Made by a program: the position numbers and the translations under genes
In this document: one piece after another, positions 40,605-50,961 of the stretch
Layout of the letters: each line of letters begins with the position of its first letter
How positions within the stretch are numbered: position 1 is the stretch's first letter
Source of the DNA: Aradus depressus
Lineage: Eukaryota > Arthropoda > Insecta > Hemiptera > Aradidae
Length of the DNA: 64,000 bases
Direction of reading: 5' to 3'
NCBI GenBank assembly: GCA_963662175.1
Contig: OY759215.1
Coordinates: forward strand, 51,725,213-51,789,212
Notes under the pieces: model-generated
Databases searched by the model: none
What the model was told of the DNA's origin: nothing
What the model saw: only the letters and a program-made list of their open reading frames with translations

Positions 40605-41340
40605 TTGTTTAATAATCCTCAAACGAAATTTGGTGTGGATGATACATTCATTACATCGACAGTTATTACATAGTAATATATGAGAAAAGCCCCCTTCCTC
40701 TCTAATGATTTTGCGGAAAATTAACAGATGACAACCTTATGGGGTTTTGAATTTAAATATAAAATTTCATGTCGATATATTCATTATTTCGGCAGTTATT
40801 ACAGTTTTTGTGTCAAACCTCTCCCCTAATCCTCTCCTTTTCGTTGGTCGATTTGGCTGCCATATCAATAGGTGTCGTCCTTAGTGGTTTCTGGATGCAC
40901 ATATAAAATTTCGTGTCGATGCAATTGTAGCAAGAGGGCGCCGGTAGCTCAGTGGTATGCGTGCTTGACTTCTGAGCTCAAGGTCGTGGGTTCGTAACCC
41001 GACCGAGGGTATTTTATCTGGGAGGTAAATACACTTAAGCACGCCGTCCTTCGGATGGGACGTTAAGCGATGGTCCCGAGCCTGAACGATGTCAGATACT
41101 CGTTAAAGACCCCTACCCTAGGTGAATAAAAATTTAGGGTAGGCAAAATTTAGGACTCTCATAGTAGCGTCGGGCTCATGTCGACCAGAGTGACGAAAGA
41201 GTGCTCTGGTAGTTGGCGATATGACCTCGTTGTTAATGCCCGGGCATGAGTCATAAACCCTATTAGTTATTAGGGATTTTGATATCAGTCGCCCGGAAAA
41301 ATAATAGCTGTCGTCTTTTGAATATAAATATATAAACCAA
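40605..41340 (-). mobile_element. LTN repeat, split by SINE-1
   Basis: Reverse body from 'tacattcattacatcgacag' through 'ggggttttgaatttaaatat' and 'aggtgtcgtccttagtggtt' to about 40933, then SINE-1 (40934-41260), then 'gttattagggattttgatat' and 'agctgtcgtcttttgaatat' to about 41340. Confidence 0.7.
40934..41260 (+). mobile_element. SINE-1, near full length
   Basis: Starts GAGGGCGCCGGTAGCTCAG and ends 'cccgggcatgagtcataaa'. It lacks the upstream arm of the hairpin and the CCTAA tail. No clear TSD. Inserted in LTN sequence and paired with the opposite-strand copy at 41390. Confidence 0.9.
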
Positions 41341-41389
41341 TATAAAATATATTATTATATCAAATATATTTACATTATTATAAAATATA

Positions 41390-41682
41390 GGTTAGGTTAG
41401 TTTTTATTACTTATGCCCCGGCTTTAACTACGAGGTCATATCGCCGAATACCAGAGCGCTCTTTCGTCACTCTAGTGGACATGAGCCCGACTCTATTGTG
41501 GGAGTCCTAAATTTTGCCTATCCTCAATTTTTATTCATCTAGGGTAGGGGTCTTTAACGAGTACCTGACATCGTACAGGCTCGGGATCACCGCTTAACGT
41601 CCCATCCGAAGGACGGTGTGCTTTAGTTTATTTTACCTCCCAGATAAAATAAACTAAGGGCCTCGGTCGAGTTTCGAATCCC
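41390..41682 (-). mobile_element. SINE-1, 5'-truncated in the B box
   Basis: The minus-strand copy ends at the tRNA B box (gtttcgaatccc) and begins with tail AGGTTAGGTTAG (complement CTAACCTAACCT). It lies 129 bp from the plus copy at 40934-41260, so the transcript of either strand could fold into a long hairpin. Confidence 0.88.
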
Positions 41683-41699
41683 ATCTTTATAATATACAT

Positions 41700-42911
41700 A
41701 TAATTTATACAAAATTATTAATACAGTTGGCCACTGTAAAATAACAGGTGATCCAAAATCGAAAAATGACAATCAATAGTTTGTGTCCAAGTGTTGATGT
41801 GTAAATGACGGAACACTTTTAACAAAAACATTTGTAAAATATTGTAAATAATGTCAACATAATTTCATTCTGTAAATAAAATATGTTTTTTTGAACACGC
41901 TTTTATAGTTGCATAAATGTTAAACAATCATTCTATAGGGAATTATCGTGTTCACGGGCATAAACAGATAATATACATTTTTTTTTTTTTTCATTTTTGA
42001 AATCATATATATTCTTTTATACAGTTGAAAATATCCGTTTGTGAATAGGAAAAAAAAATAATCTAATAACACCATTTTTTTTTTTTTGGAAATATGTTTT
42101 TTTTTCATGTAAGAATCATTGAGGTATACCGGTCGAACAGTATTTGCGTACAAAAGACTGAATTAGTATGTTTACTTGTTAAGGAGGAGAAACGGAGCGG
42201 TCACTGCGCAACATTGTAAAACATGGAATGCAAGTATGGTGCAACACAGCTTTGAATAGCCTTGCACTGTTGCTGTCTGACAACCAACCACTGATCCTCC
42301 CACTGTATAATAAAGAGAACCTCCCCTGTTTTTTATTTAGATTCGTGACCCCCAAGGCGTGAACACTACATTAGAAAGTTTGCATGCAGGATTAAGCCAA
42401 CGTTATCAATCAGCTATGATTTATTCCGTTGGCATGATTTATTCCCTAGCGTGATTTATTCGTTGCCTCCTCTGGGGGCTTGATTTATGCCAGTTCTTCT
42501 AATAGGCCTGGCTCTATCTCAACTTTATCTTGGCCAAGCCTCTCCCCACGAGTTATGGCATGTTTTGCAACGACTCCCCCCCCCTCCCCCCCCCCCCCAC
42601 CCAACCACACTCCACGTCTTCAACCTTTATAAATGTTTCCGCTCTAACTTTATCAAACCAAACTCTTATTAAATTAAATAGTCCCTTTCCGACGACCACA
42701 AACCATTTATGTACCTCTCACGACGTCTGCTGTTTGGATATATGACTTTAGTCTTGACGATTTCTCATGCTTTTTCAACACCACCACGTTCTGTCTTTCT
42801 CTCACAGAGTGCCTAACTACATTACAGATTATCCATCTTAATATTCCATAACTCTTTTTGAAAAAGTCCCAACAAGGCTCACATATTTTACATCTTACTA
42901 ACACCATTTGT
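41700..42911. other. AT-rich DNA, C-run near 42577-42598
   Basis: No gene or repeat family assigned; T-runs near 41982 and 42077, and a broken C-run near 42577-42598. Confidence 0.4.
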
Positions 42912-43041
42912 GGGCGCCGGTAATTTAGAGGTAGCGTCCTTGCCTACTCTGCTCAAGATGATAGATTCAAAACCCGGTAAACGCCTTAGGTTTTTTATCT
43001 GAGCACGCCGTCCTTCGCTCTAGAAGTTCGAGCCTATGCGT
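42912..43041 (+). mobile_element. SINE-1, 5' half, diverged
   Basis: GGGCGCCGGTAATTTAGAGG head, 'gattcaaaacccggtaaacg' B-box region, 'ttaggttttttatctgagca', 'cgccgtccttcgctc'. The 3' half is missing. Confidence 0.7.
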
Positions 43042-43138
43042 TGTCTCCTAGATAACTGTTCTTCTGTGGAATGCTGGGAAGGCAACTGGCCTGTTAGAAG
43101 GCGGGGGCTGTAGCCCATTTTTATTGAGAAAACTTTTG

Positions 43139-43234
43139 TCTATGAAATAATAAAATCTCTCCCCCGAACGGGATTCGATAATCGTCAATGCAACCAAAGC
43201 CCTACGCTTTAGCCACACGGCTACCTTGGCCCCC
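43139..43234 (-). mobile_element. SINE-2 head fragment
   Basis: The complement reads GGCCAAGGTAGCCGTGTGGC, 'taaagcgtagggctttggtt', 'cgaatcccgttcgggggaga', matching the tRNA-like head of the SINE-2 copy at 38074. The body and tail are lost. Confidence 0.75.
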
Positions 43235-43469
43235 TGTTATATAATCTATTCTATTAGCGATGCTAATAATATCCATGATCATTTCAGTATATTTTTTATG
43301 AAAACCCTGTTAGCCTTGTGAGGCTATTTTTTCGTTTGGTCTGTGAATGTAATAAATTGTGGGTCGCTCTTGCTGTTCCCAAATAGTATTTTGTATAGCA
43401 AGTGAGAACGAGAAAGATTGATGCATATCAATATCATTGCTGCGAGCATATTGTAGGGTTGGGGAGGGA

Positions 43470-43945
43470 TGGAGATTATAACAGAGAACAAAGTACAGGC
43501 TAAAAGCAAGTTAACAGACAACAAGAGGTTATCAGAAAGCAAGGTGTAGGGTGGGAGAGCAAGAAGCAGATGTGAGAAGGAATATGGAGAGAGACTCTTA
43601 GAGAGCAAAGTTAATGGTCGGAGATATTAGCAGAGAGCAAAGTGCAGGTTAACAGACAAGAGGTTATCAGAAAGCTAGGTATAGGGTGGGAGAGCAAGAA
43701 GCAGATGTGAGACGGAATATGGAGACTCGGAGAGCAAAGTTGATGGTTAGAGATATTAGCAGAGAGCAAAGTGCAGGTTAACAGACTAGAGGTTATCAGA
43801 AAGCTAGGTATAGGGTGGGAGAGCAAGAAGCAGATGTGAGACGGAATATGGAGACTCGGAGAGCAAAGTTGATGGTTAGAGATATTAGCAGAGAGCAAAG
43901 TGCAGGTTAACAGACTAGAGGTTATCAGATAGCAAAGTGCAGTGT
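43470..43945. repeat. 129-bp tandem repeat, about 3.6 units
   Basis: Units start at about 43470, 43621, 43750 and 43879. Units 2 and 3 are nearly identical (gagatattagcagagagcaa; gtgcaggttaacagac; aggttatcagaaagctaggt; ggagagcaagaagcagatgt); unit 1 is longer and more diverged, unit 4 partial. Purine-rich on this strand, hence the long minus-strand frame 43611-44006, which is not a gene. Confidence 0.9.
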
Positions 43946-44149
43946 CACATCCCACCTCAAAATTTTGAAGATCAACTTTTCTCTCTCCCTTATCGTACGC
44001 TTCCATAACACAAAAAATCTGCCATTTCCTTGGTAAACTAACACTTTTAATATCGTAAGTTTGTAAAAATACCTTTCACTGTTCGTACTAAAACTTCCTT
44101 GGTCCCTTCCTAAAAGTTCCTGAAGATCCTTAGCCTCCACAGCATCCTT

Positions 44150-44480
44150 CTTTATAGATCAGTTCATCTCAGCCGTATTCTTGAGATGGCTCAGCTTTTC
44201 TCCACAGTGTGCGCCGTGATGTAATATCTGCACCAGAAGATGTCCCTCAGCTCTCTCTTCGTTGTGATCCTGCACTCCTGGGTTTCTCTATCCTTCTTTA
44301 GCACTTTACTCTTAAACATCTGGGAACGCTTCTCCAGATGTGAAGTCGGGGTTCAGATTTCACACACATGAATGGCTTTACCATGGAGGTGTAGATCCTG
44401 TACTTCAGTTTCCTTGACAGAGCTCTGGACCGAAGTACCTCGAAGGTTTCTTGGGAGAGAAGCTCCCCACATTTAGCTCC
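44150..44480 (-). pseudogene. RTE-type LINE fragment, multiply frameshifted
   Basis: Minus-strand readings: VLRSRALSRKLKYRIYTSMV then KPFMC (the region following the RT domain), a broken stretch, and TTKRELRDIFWCRYYITAHT. These fit the RTE/endonuclease-RT pattern 'SxxLSxxTKxRIYxTxVxPVxxYGxET ... RTNxELxxLxxxxDIV'. Stops and shifts make it a relic. It precedes, in protein order, the kind of C-terminus seen at 13883-14216. Confidence 0.65.
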
Positions 44481-45295
44481 TTGATATCCTAGAATGGTGA
44501 GCAAAGGGAAGGCTGATTGAAAAACAAAAAACAATTTGACGAGCTCATATGAAAAGATGCGTTGGAACAGTCAAATTGCATAACACCCAAGGGGGGTCCC
44601 TGGAACAATAAGTGCACCATGGACCAGGCGGACAGACAGGGTCTTTGTCATCATATCAGAGGTAATATTAATAAATCTATATACTGACTACAAAGTAATC
44701 TCCATTTGTGGAACGCAAGGTTAAATGTCACTTCCGTTTAGCTCTTGTGATCCTACCCTATATAGTAAGATATATTCCTCAATTGAACTTCATTCATTGA
44801 GTCTCTCCATATAGTATTTCATTGGGATAAGGCAGTGCATAATATTTACAGCTTCTTGGTATTGCATTTCTTATTCCCTTTTCTGTTGTCATTGGGTGAA
44901 TAGTGTCCTTTAAAGAAATAAGGCATAAATTCTGATAGGAAATGGCTTGACAAAGACTTAATTATAACCTATTTCAAGTTTTCTAATAAATGATCCTTTG
45001 GAAGATTAATTTTGCTTTATTTATTTACTTTTTAATTAGGTATATTTTTTTTTTAATGGAAGACGGGTTCATTAATCTTTCAGATTTAATATAACCTTTA
45101 TTTCTCAATCTGCTTGATTGCATTCTAGCCATAGCTTACATATTAACTTTTATTCATAAAGAAAGAATAGCAAAAAACAGAAAAAAAAATTGTCGAAATT
45201 TCGTCTAAATCGACTAGGGCTCTTCCTGAGTCCGACCCAACCGTTTGAAGGATGGAGGACCAGCGCGTTTTACATTCCCTACTATACGAAGTGTA
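44481..45295. other. no recognised element
   Basis: Unassigned, AT-rich toward the right. Confidence 0.4.
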
Positions 45296-46310
45296 GAGGA
45301 GTTTATATTATTTAATCTGAAATTCGATGTTCAGTTTTCACCGGAATTTCATATTTTTCGACTCCTGATTCCAAAAAAAAAAGTCGGTGAATCACCGGCT
45401 ATCTACTCCCCCAGAACGAATTAATCAATTAACTTTTTGCTCCCCCTCCAATACCAGTCAACCGTTTGCGCTAATATTCAACAGTTGACATACATAGGGG
45501 CTTCTAAATCCTCATATTAAATTTTGTGTCGATAAATTCATTACTAGGGAGTGTCACCACTGGGTGATTTATTCCCTCTTGACATTTTGACATTGTCATT
45601 ATCTATCTCTTAGCACATTTACTTGTTGTATTTATTTATTATACAGTAAAAAAAAAAATAAAAAAAAGTTAAATTCATTACATCGGCGGTTATAAGGGTT
45701 TTTGAATTGAGCCCCCTCCCCGGAACTCCCCCTTCCCTTCAGGCAATATCGCTGAAATTAGACAGGTTATTATATCCACATTGGAAATAACTTTAAATTT
45801 TGAATTGAGCCCCCTCTGATCCCCGCCCCCCTGTCCTTCTAACGTTTCCTCTAAACATTTATGCGTGTTGTCCTTATGAAGTTTCAAATCCCACGAAATA
45901 TTGTGTCGATACATTTATTACAACAGCAGTTATTAGAATTTTTGAGTTAAGCCTCTCCCCTAATACCTCTCTCCCCTCTGACCGATTTGACTGAAAGTCG
46001 GTACGTTTTGTCTTTTTGGGATTAAGGTCGCACTTATAAAATGTCGTGACGATATATTCATTCTATCGGCAGTTATTACAGTATTTATTTTGAGCCTTCC
46101 CCTTCGGTCGATTTGGCTGAAAAACGATAGGTCTTCGTTAAAGGCTTCCGGATATACATATAAAATTTCGTCTTATATCAGGAGTTATCATGTTCACAGA
46201 TACACAGACAGACATTTTTTTTCATATTTGGAATCTAGAGACCGGAAAACATGAAATTCCGTTGAAAATTCTGTATCGGATTTTTGACCGATTACATAAC
46301 TTCCTTCGTA
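45296..46310 (-). mobile_element. LTN repeat, longest copy (family reference)
   Basis: The left terminal repeat 'acgaagtgtagaggagttta' ... 'gaaattcgatgttcagtttt' ... 'caccggaatttcatattttt' and the right one 'accggaaaacatgaaattcc' ... 'gaccgattacataacttcct' are inverted relative to each other over about 95 bp at roughly three-quarters identity. Internal parts: 'aagtcggtgaatcaccggct', 'aacgaattaatcaattaact', 'ctccccctccaataccagtc', then four to five copies of a module containing 'gatacattcattacatcggc', 'agttattagggtttttgag' and 'ggtcgatttggctgaaaa', and 'cacagatacacagacagaca' before the end. No coding frame. The class is unknown; long inverted termini suggest a non-autonomous DNA transposon. 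It contains a younger retro-insert (45545-45670). Confidence 0.82.
45545..45670 (+). mobile_element. A-tailed retro-insert of Jockey 3' UTR type, 11-bp TSD
   Basis: AAATTCATTAC at 45534-45544 and 45671-45681 flanks a 126-bp insert that begins 'tagggagtgtcaccactggg' and ends in an A-rich run. Its start matches the 3' UTR of the Jockey-like fragment at 7093, so it is an extremely 5'-truncated copy of that LINE or a SINE sharing its 3' end. Confidence 0.8.
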
Positions 46311-46329
46311 CCTGTAGCTGGAAAAGTTA

Positions 46330-46590
46330 AATCCGTGTGTTTGTCTGTGAACACGATAACTCCCGATGGAATGAATGTATCAACACGAAATTTTATGTGT
46401 ATATCCAGAGCATAATGAGGATGATACCTATTGATTTTCGGCCAAAATGAAGAGGGGAATTAGGAGTAAGTTTTAACACAAAAACTCTAATAAATGCCGT
46501 TGTAATGAATATATCATATCGACACAAAATTTCATGAATTCGATTATAGATAAATACCCAAAATGTTGATTTCGGTCAGGTTTCATGTAG
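46330..46590 (+). mobile_element. LTN repeat copy, opposite orientation to its neighbour
   Basis: 'tgtctgtgaacacgataact', 'cccgatggaatgaatgtatc', 'tacctattgattttcggcca', 'actctaataaatgccgttgt'. It abuts the end of the 45296-46310 copy and forms an inverted pair with it. Confidence 0.78.
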
Positions 46591-47686
46591 TTTTGTCAAA
46601 AACTAAGGACCAAAGCACATATAATCACCATGATCTAAGTCCTATACTGGAGGTATAAGAAAGTAATAAGTAAGTTCGAATATTAAGGTTACAAAAATGA
46701 AACTTGGTCCCCATCTATTCTAGATCAACAAGGAATAAATAAATAAAACAAAAATAATGAAGAAATAAGATCAAAAGTAAAGTGGAAAATGAAAAACTAT
46801 GTGATGTCAATTTGAGAGTATTACCGGGGCCAGGGAGTGACGGAGCCGGTGGGTAGGTATCTGTGGGGGCGGTGGATGATTGATGATCACCCCTCAGATT
46901 GATGGAGCCCCTGCTAAATGATTTATAAGAAGGACGTGGATTGATGGGTGGGCTTGATGAGGGCTCATCCTTCATAGCCGTTAGTTAGACTGAGTAATAG
47001 AGGTACCTTGACTAGGCACGATCTAGTCTCTCTTACTCATCACTAGATTTCAGGCTAATCAAACTATATTCTATAGGTAACCATCCTAGTTTTAGGAGTT
47101 TAATCTTCATTAGAAACTAGCATTTGTCCCACTACGCTTGGCTAGTTAGGGAAAGAAATAGTTGAGAAGCCATAACTCTGTGCATGTTGGTTCTACTTAA
47201 AATTGGACAAGAATTACGAACAATTTTGAATTGTTCGTCAGAAATTTTTTAAGCAACATTTTTTGTAATGAATGATTTTTTCATAGAACCAATCGTTTTT
47301 CCATAAATCGAGCAAACGTCTACAAAAATTATATATAACATATATGAAATCTGGCTGAAATGTTGATAAATAATAATACATTGCGACCGGCTTGAGGCTT
47401 ACACACGGCTTCCTCGACATATAATAAGTGACACCCTTCAATTTAGTTTTGAGACCTAAGCTATCACCGAGCTTAGAACCAACCGAGTTTGTATAAATGA
47501 AGCAAGCGTCTTAAAAAATAACATGACATGGAACGGATAGATGGTGAACTGCTCGACTTGTCTGGCTGCAATTTTGATATAATGCATTGAACAGCAGATT
47601 TGAGGTGACCAAATGGAATTAATATAAAGTATATAGAAACAACAATTGAAAAGTGTGACAAAAGAAGTAGTATTAGAATTAAATCC

Positions 47687-47689
<3 letters not shown>
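46591..47689. other. no recognised element
   Basis: Includes two related segments, 47245-47345 and 47480-47560 ('gaaccaatcgtttttccata' / 'gaaccaaccgagtttgtata'), suggesting a diverged duplication. No gene. Confidence 0.35.
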
Positions 47690-47732
<43 letters not shown>

Positions 47733-48372
47733 AAGCCACAACAATAAAAAGTGTGTCAAACAAACCATACTACGAAAAGTTTCATTTATTATTATTGAAA
47801 TGAAACCCTACAACAATAAAAAGTGTGAAAAACGAACGTACTACCGCACAGTTTTATTCAGTATTATTGAAATGAAACTCCACAACAATAAAAAGTTTGG
47901 CAACAAATGTACTAACGAAAAGTTTCATTTAGTATTGTTCTAATGAAACTCAACAACAATAAAAAGTATGACAAACAAACCGTACTACGAAAAGTTTCAT
48001 TCAGAATTATTGATATGAAACCCCACAACAATAAAACGTTTGGCAAACAAATGTACTAACGAAAAGTTTCATTTAGTATTATTGAAATGAAACCCAACAA
48101 CAATAAAAAGTGTGAAAAACAAACGTACTAACGCACAGTTTCTTTCAGTATTATTGATATGAAACCCCACAACATTAAAAAGTTTGGAAACAAATGCACT
48201 AACGAAAAGTTTCATTTAATATTATTGAAATGAAACCCAACAACAATAAAAAGTGTGAAAAACAAACGTACTACCGCACAGTTTCTTTCAGTATTATTGA
48301 TATGAAACCCCACAACATTAAAAAGTTTGCAAACAAATGTACTAACGAAAAGTTTCATTTAGTACTATTGAT
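47690..48372. repeat. 41-A run followed by a 72-bp minisatellite of about nine units
   Basis: A run of 41 A (47690-47730), then about nine ~72-bp units, each with 'cacaacaataaaaagt', 'aaacaaacgtacta' and 'gtttcatt...attattgaaatgaaac'. The last part is a small inverted repeat (GTTTCATT / AATGAAAC), so every unit can form a hairpin. Two unit types (cgaaaagtttcattta versus cgcacagtttctttca) alternate, a higher-order pattern. Confidence 0.88.
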
Positions 48373-48865
48373 GAGTTATGTTTATCTATTTGTCTTTTCT
48401 CTGTGAAGTTATTTTTTATTTATTATTTTCATTTAAATGGGGTTTTATGTCAAATCCCCTTTCCCATTATAGAATTTGTTGTTTGTGTTTATGTTAAGTT
48501 AAATATTATCGCATACCAGTGAGACGAACATAAGTTATTCAGAAATGTTACGTATCACTGTTGCCGGTAGCCTTGCTGACAGAGTTCAATAAATCAGATC
48601 CTGATTCATGGGACTCATTCTATCGTATTTTGTTGTCGACATTTAAATAATTTGAAATAATGATTCAGTCAAATCGTTGTCATCAATATACAGTATGTTA
48701 ATGAGGTTTCTTTTAACTTGGAACATGTTTTTGGCCTTAGCCAAAAATCTTTGAAATTATTCTTTACATTTTTGCATCATGGAAAAGCGTTACATCAGTT
48801 TTAATTTTTATTGATAAGTACATCAGATGTACACTCCGCATGTTAAAAAAATAAACTCATCTGTA
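48373..48865. other. no recognised element
   Basis: Unassigned AT-rich DNA. Confidence 0.4.
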
Positions 48866-49082
48866 AATCGCCTGGAAGCAACGTCCCCAGAACGAATTAA
48901 TCAATTAACTTTGTACTCTCCCTCCAAAACCAGTCGACCATTTGCACAAATATATTATATTTGACTTAGATATATGAAATTTCATGTTGATACATTTATT
49001 ACATAGGCAGTTATAGAGGTTTTTGAGTTGAGCCCCCATCTGATCACCCCTTCCATTCTGCCGATTCCGCTGCAATTTGATC
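48866..49082 (-). mobile_element. LTN repeat copy, partial
   Basis: 'cagaacgaattaatcaatta', 'ctccctccaaaaccagtcga', 'aggtttttgagttgagcccc', 'gccgattccgctgcaatttg'. Confidence 0.8.
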
Positions 49083-49204
49083 TAGTCAAATTTCTTTAGA
49101 TGAAAGTTTAGATAAAACGGATATAGAAGATAGGATATAGATATATCTCTTATATATAAGAGATGTAGAAATAAAAGACGATGTCTTCCCACTGTTTTAT
49201 TTCC

Positions 49205-49247
49205 AACCAATACCGGTTTTCAACGCAACTGCATCATCATCAGTGGC
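49205..49247 (-). ncRNA. decayed hammerhead motif (old FB1)
   Basis: Minus strand: CCA, CTGATGA, T, stem II GATG-CAGTTG-CGTT (wobble-paired), GAAAACC, GGTA, T, TGGTT. The core is intact, but A15.1-U16.1 is lost (U16.1 changed to A) and position 17 is U, so activity is doubtful. Confidence 0.5.
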
Positions 49248-49439
49248 ACATTTACCCGTACAATGTGGAGTCTAATAAAACAATCTGTGTTTTTTGAAAA
49301 CTGGTTTTGATTGGAAATAATATAGTGGGAAGACAACGTCTTTTAATATGAAGATGGCTGATGTAGTGAGAAGTGATTATTTCGCAGGATGTCAAATATA
49401 AGGTAGTCTGACCTCTCACAGATTTTTATTTAAGTAATA

Positions 49440-49475
49440 GCTAGCCGGCTTTCGAGGTTTCCCTCATCATCAGGC
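49440..49475 (-). ncRNA. hammerhead ribozyme motif (FB2, left arm)
   Basis: Mirror of 49742-49777 with identical core, stem II and stem III. Confidence 0.68.
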
Positions 49476-49741
49476 AGTCTGATAAAAAATTTAGAATAAA
49501 ACTAAATAATAAAAACAAATAAATAACAATCTACAACAACAAACATTAACAATTTAAAATATCATGGATGGGGAAAGACGAGTTATTCCTGTCCACCATC
49601 TGAGTCACAGCAGTTGTGACTCAGATGGTGGACAGGGATACCTCGTCTGTCCCCATCCATGATATTTTAAATTGTTAATGTTTTAGATTGTTATTTATTT
49701 GTTTTTATTATTTAGTTTTATTCAAAATTTTTTATCAGACT

Positions 49742-49777
49742 GCCTGATGATGAGGGAAACCTCGAAAGCCGGCTAGC
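49742..49777 (+). ncRNA. hammerhead ribozyme motif (FB2, right arm)
   Basis: Core CTGATGA (49744-49750); extra T; stem II GAGG-GAAA-CCTC (49752-49763) with a GNRA loop; GAA; stem III AGCC/GGCT (49767-49774), self-complementary; A17 (49775), expected cleavage after it; stem I only GC/GC (49742-49743 with 49776-49777) before a U-U mismatch. All invariant residues are present, but stem I is weak. Confidence 0.7.
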
Positions 49778-49941
49778 TATTACTTAAATAAAAATCTGTG
49801 AGAGGTCAGACTACCTTATATTTGACATCCTGCGAAATAATCACTTCTCACTACATCAGCCATCTTCATATTAAAAGACGTTGTCTTCCTGCGAAACAAC
49901 GTCTTTTATTTCTATGAGGAATCTCGTCCCCCAACATCTTA

Positions 49942-50487
49942 CTATCTTCTCACCTATAATTATTTTTAGCGTTTAAAACAATGCCTTTTTTAAAAATGTT
50001 TTCAACGTCCTTTTTTTGAACCTTGACTTTTTTCTTCCTCTATTTTTATTCCAGAGTATGAAGAAAATCCTTCACCTTTTGGCAGTAATATCTCAATTAT
50101 TAAAAAAAAAAATAGAAATCAATTACGGGAAATATCGTCGAAATAAACATTTTCTCGAAATTAACATTTTTTCTCAGGGACCTTGGCTACGATGACCCCT
50201 ATACTAGAATATCACATAATTCAAACATTTCAATTGTACAGATATAATTCAAACAGATCCCTTCTCTGCTCTAATTATATACGTCTTTCTCTAGGAAAAT
50301 TGACAATTCTGCACATTGTATAATTTTCATAATCACTAATGTACAGTACAACATTAACAGTGGCTTGAAGATGTCTTCACATCGAAAGCGCTCGGCCATA
50401 GTACACGACCAGCAGTCAGTGACGACGGTTTCCACTGAAATGTATGACAACAGTAATATATTTACTGGAGGAACTAACCCCTTAGAT
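49942..50487. other. no gene; HHR-like hairpin considered at 50361-50397
   Basis: AT-rich, then a GC-richer stretch with a hairpin GATGT-CTTC-ACATC followed by GAAAGC. See the rejected list. Confidence 0.35.
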
Positions 50488-50953
50488 CAGTGGTCGCCAA
50501 ACCGTAGCTCGCGAGCTACTGGTAGCTCGCAGGGAAATTTTTGGTAGCTCGCGGGGAAATTTTTGGTAGCTCGCGGGGAAATTTCAGACGCATCGCTTGG
50601 GTTGGCTAATCTGCACTACTCATCCCCCTCAACCCGTTGACTGATGAACATTTGGACAACTGCATTCGAATGTCTGCTACAGCATATGAGCCTAACATTA
50701 AAAAAATTGTTGATGACAAAAAAGAGTGCCACCCCTCACATTGAACTATGTTTTTCTAATGCAAATATTTTGTTATATAAATTCTTATGCTATTAATTGC
50801 AATGTTAGAAATTGCATTTAATTAAATTTAACATAAACTAGAAATGTATATTTATAGGTAATAAACAACTTTGTGATTTAAACAAAAACATGTATTATTC
50901 CCCCCCATTACTTTGTTGGGCAGCTCGGTCGCTTAAAAGTTTGGTGACCTCTG
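50488..50953 (+). mobile_element. hAT derivative with transposase C-terminus, copy 2, 8-bp TSD
   Basis: CCTTAGAT at 50480-50487 and 50954-50961 is an exact target duplication. Same ends and interior as the copy at 22520 (LTDEHLDNCIRMSATAYEPN in the residual frame), but with three copies of a ~27-bp unit 'ggtagctcgcggggaaattt' near the left end, extra AT sequence inside (50750-50860), and only a short C-run where the other copy has 23 C. Confidence 0.93.
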
Positions 50954-50961
50954 CCTTAGAT

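Larger units (their letters stand above)
49346..49895. mobile_element. FB2 fold-back element, ~265-bp arms, 13-bp TSD
   Basis: The arms 49346-49609 and 49615-49871 meet at a 5-nt centre and differ by a 7-nt indel and few substitutions. ACAACGTCTTTTA at 49333-49345 and 49896-49908 is an exact 13-bp target duplication. Between the right arm and the TSD lie 18 bp (49872-49889) that are the reverse complement of the left flank 49328-49345, plus six extra bp. The inverted arm has therefore copied target DNA. Each arm has a hammerhead motif at its foot. Inserted in an older FB1. Confidence 0.9.
49152..49941. mobile_element. older FB1 fold-back carrying a younger FB2 insertion
   Basis: FB1 ends: 'aataaaagacgatgtcttcc' at the left, a decayed central hairpin, 'agtgggaagacaacgtcttt' at 49324, and after the FB2 insert 'acgtcttttatttctatgag' and 'aatctcgtcccccaacatct' to 49941. 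The arms are much more diverged than those of the 39403 copy, consistent with greater age. Confidence 0.7.

Noticed and set aside
43611..44006. 131-codon minus-strand gene
   Set aside because: Open only because of the 129-bp (43 x 3) tandem period; the translated repeat has no domain.
47690..48372. CRISPR-like array of regularly spaced hairpin repeats
   Set aside because: Whole 72-bp units repeat, with no unique spacers, in a eukaryotic repeat landscape; it is a minisatellite.
50361..50397. Possible fifth hammerhead family (TGGCTTGAAGATGTCTTC... with ACATCGAAAGCGCTC)
   Set aside because: The strong hairpin GATGT-CTTC-ACATC uses residues that would have to be core G8 and A9, and position 3 is T, so it does not fold as a canonical hammerhead, although GAAAGCGCTC and its context look similar to the others.
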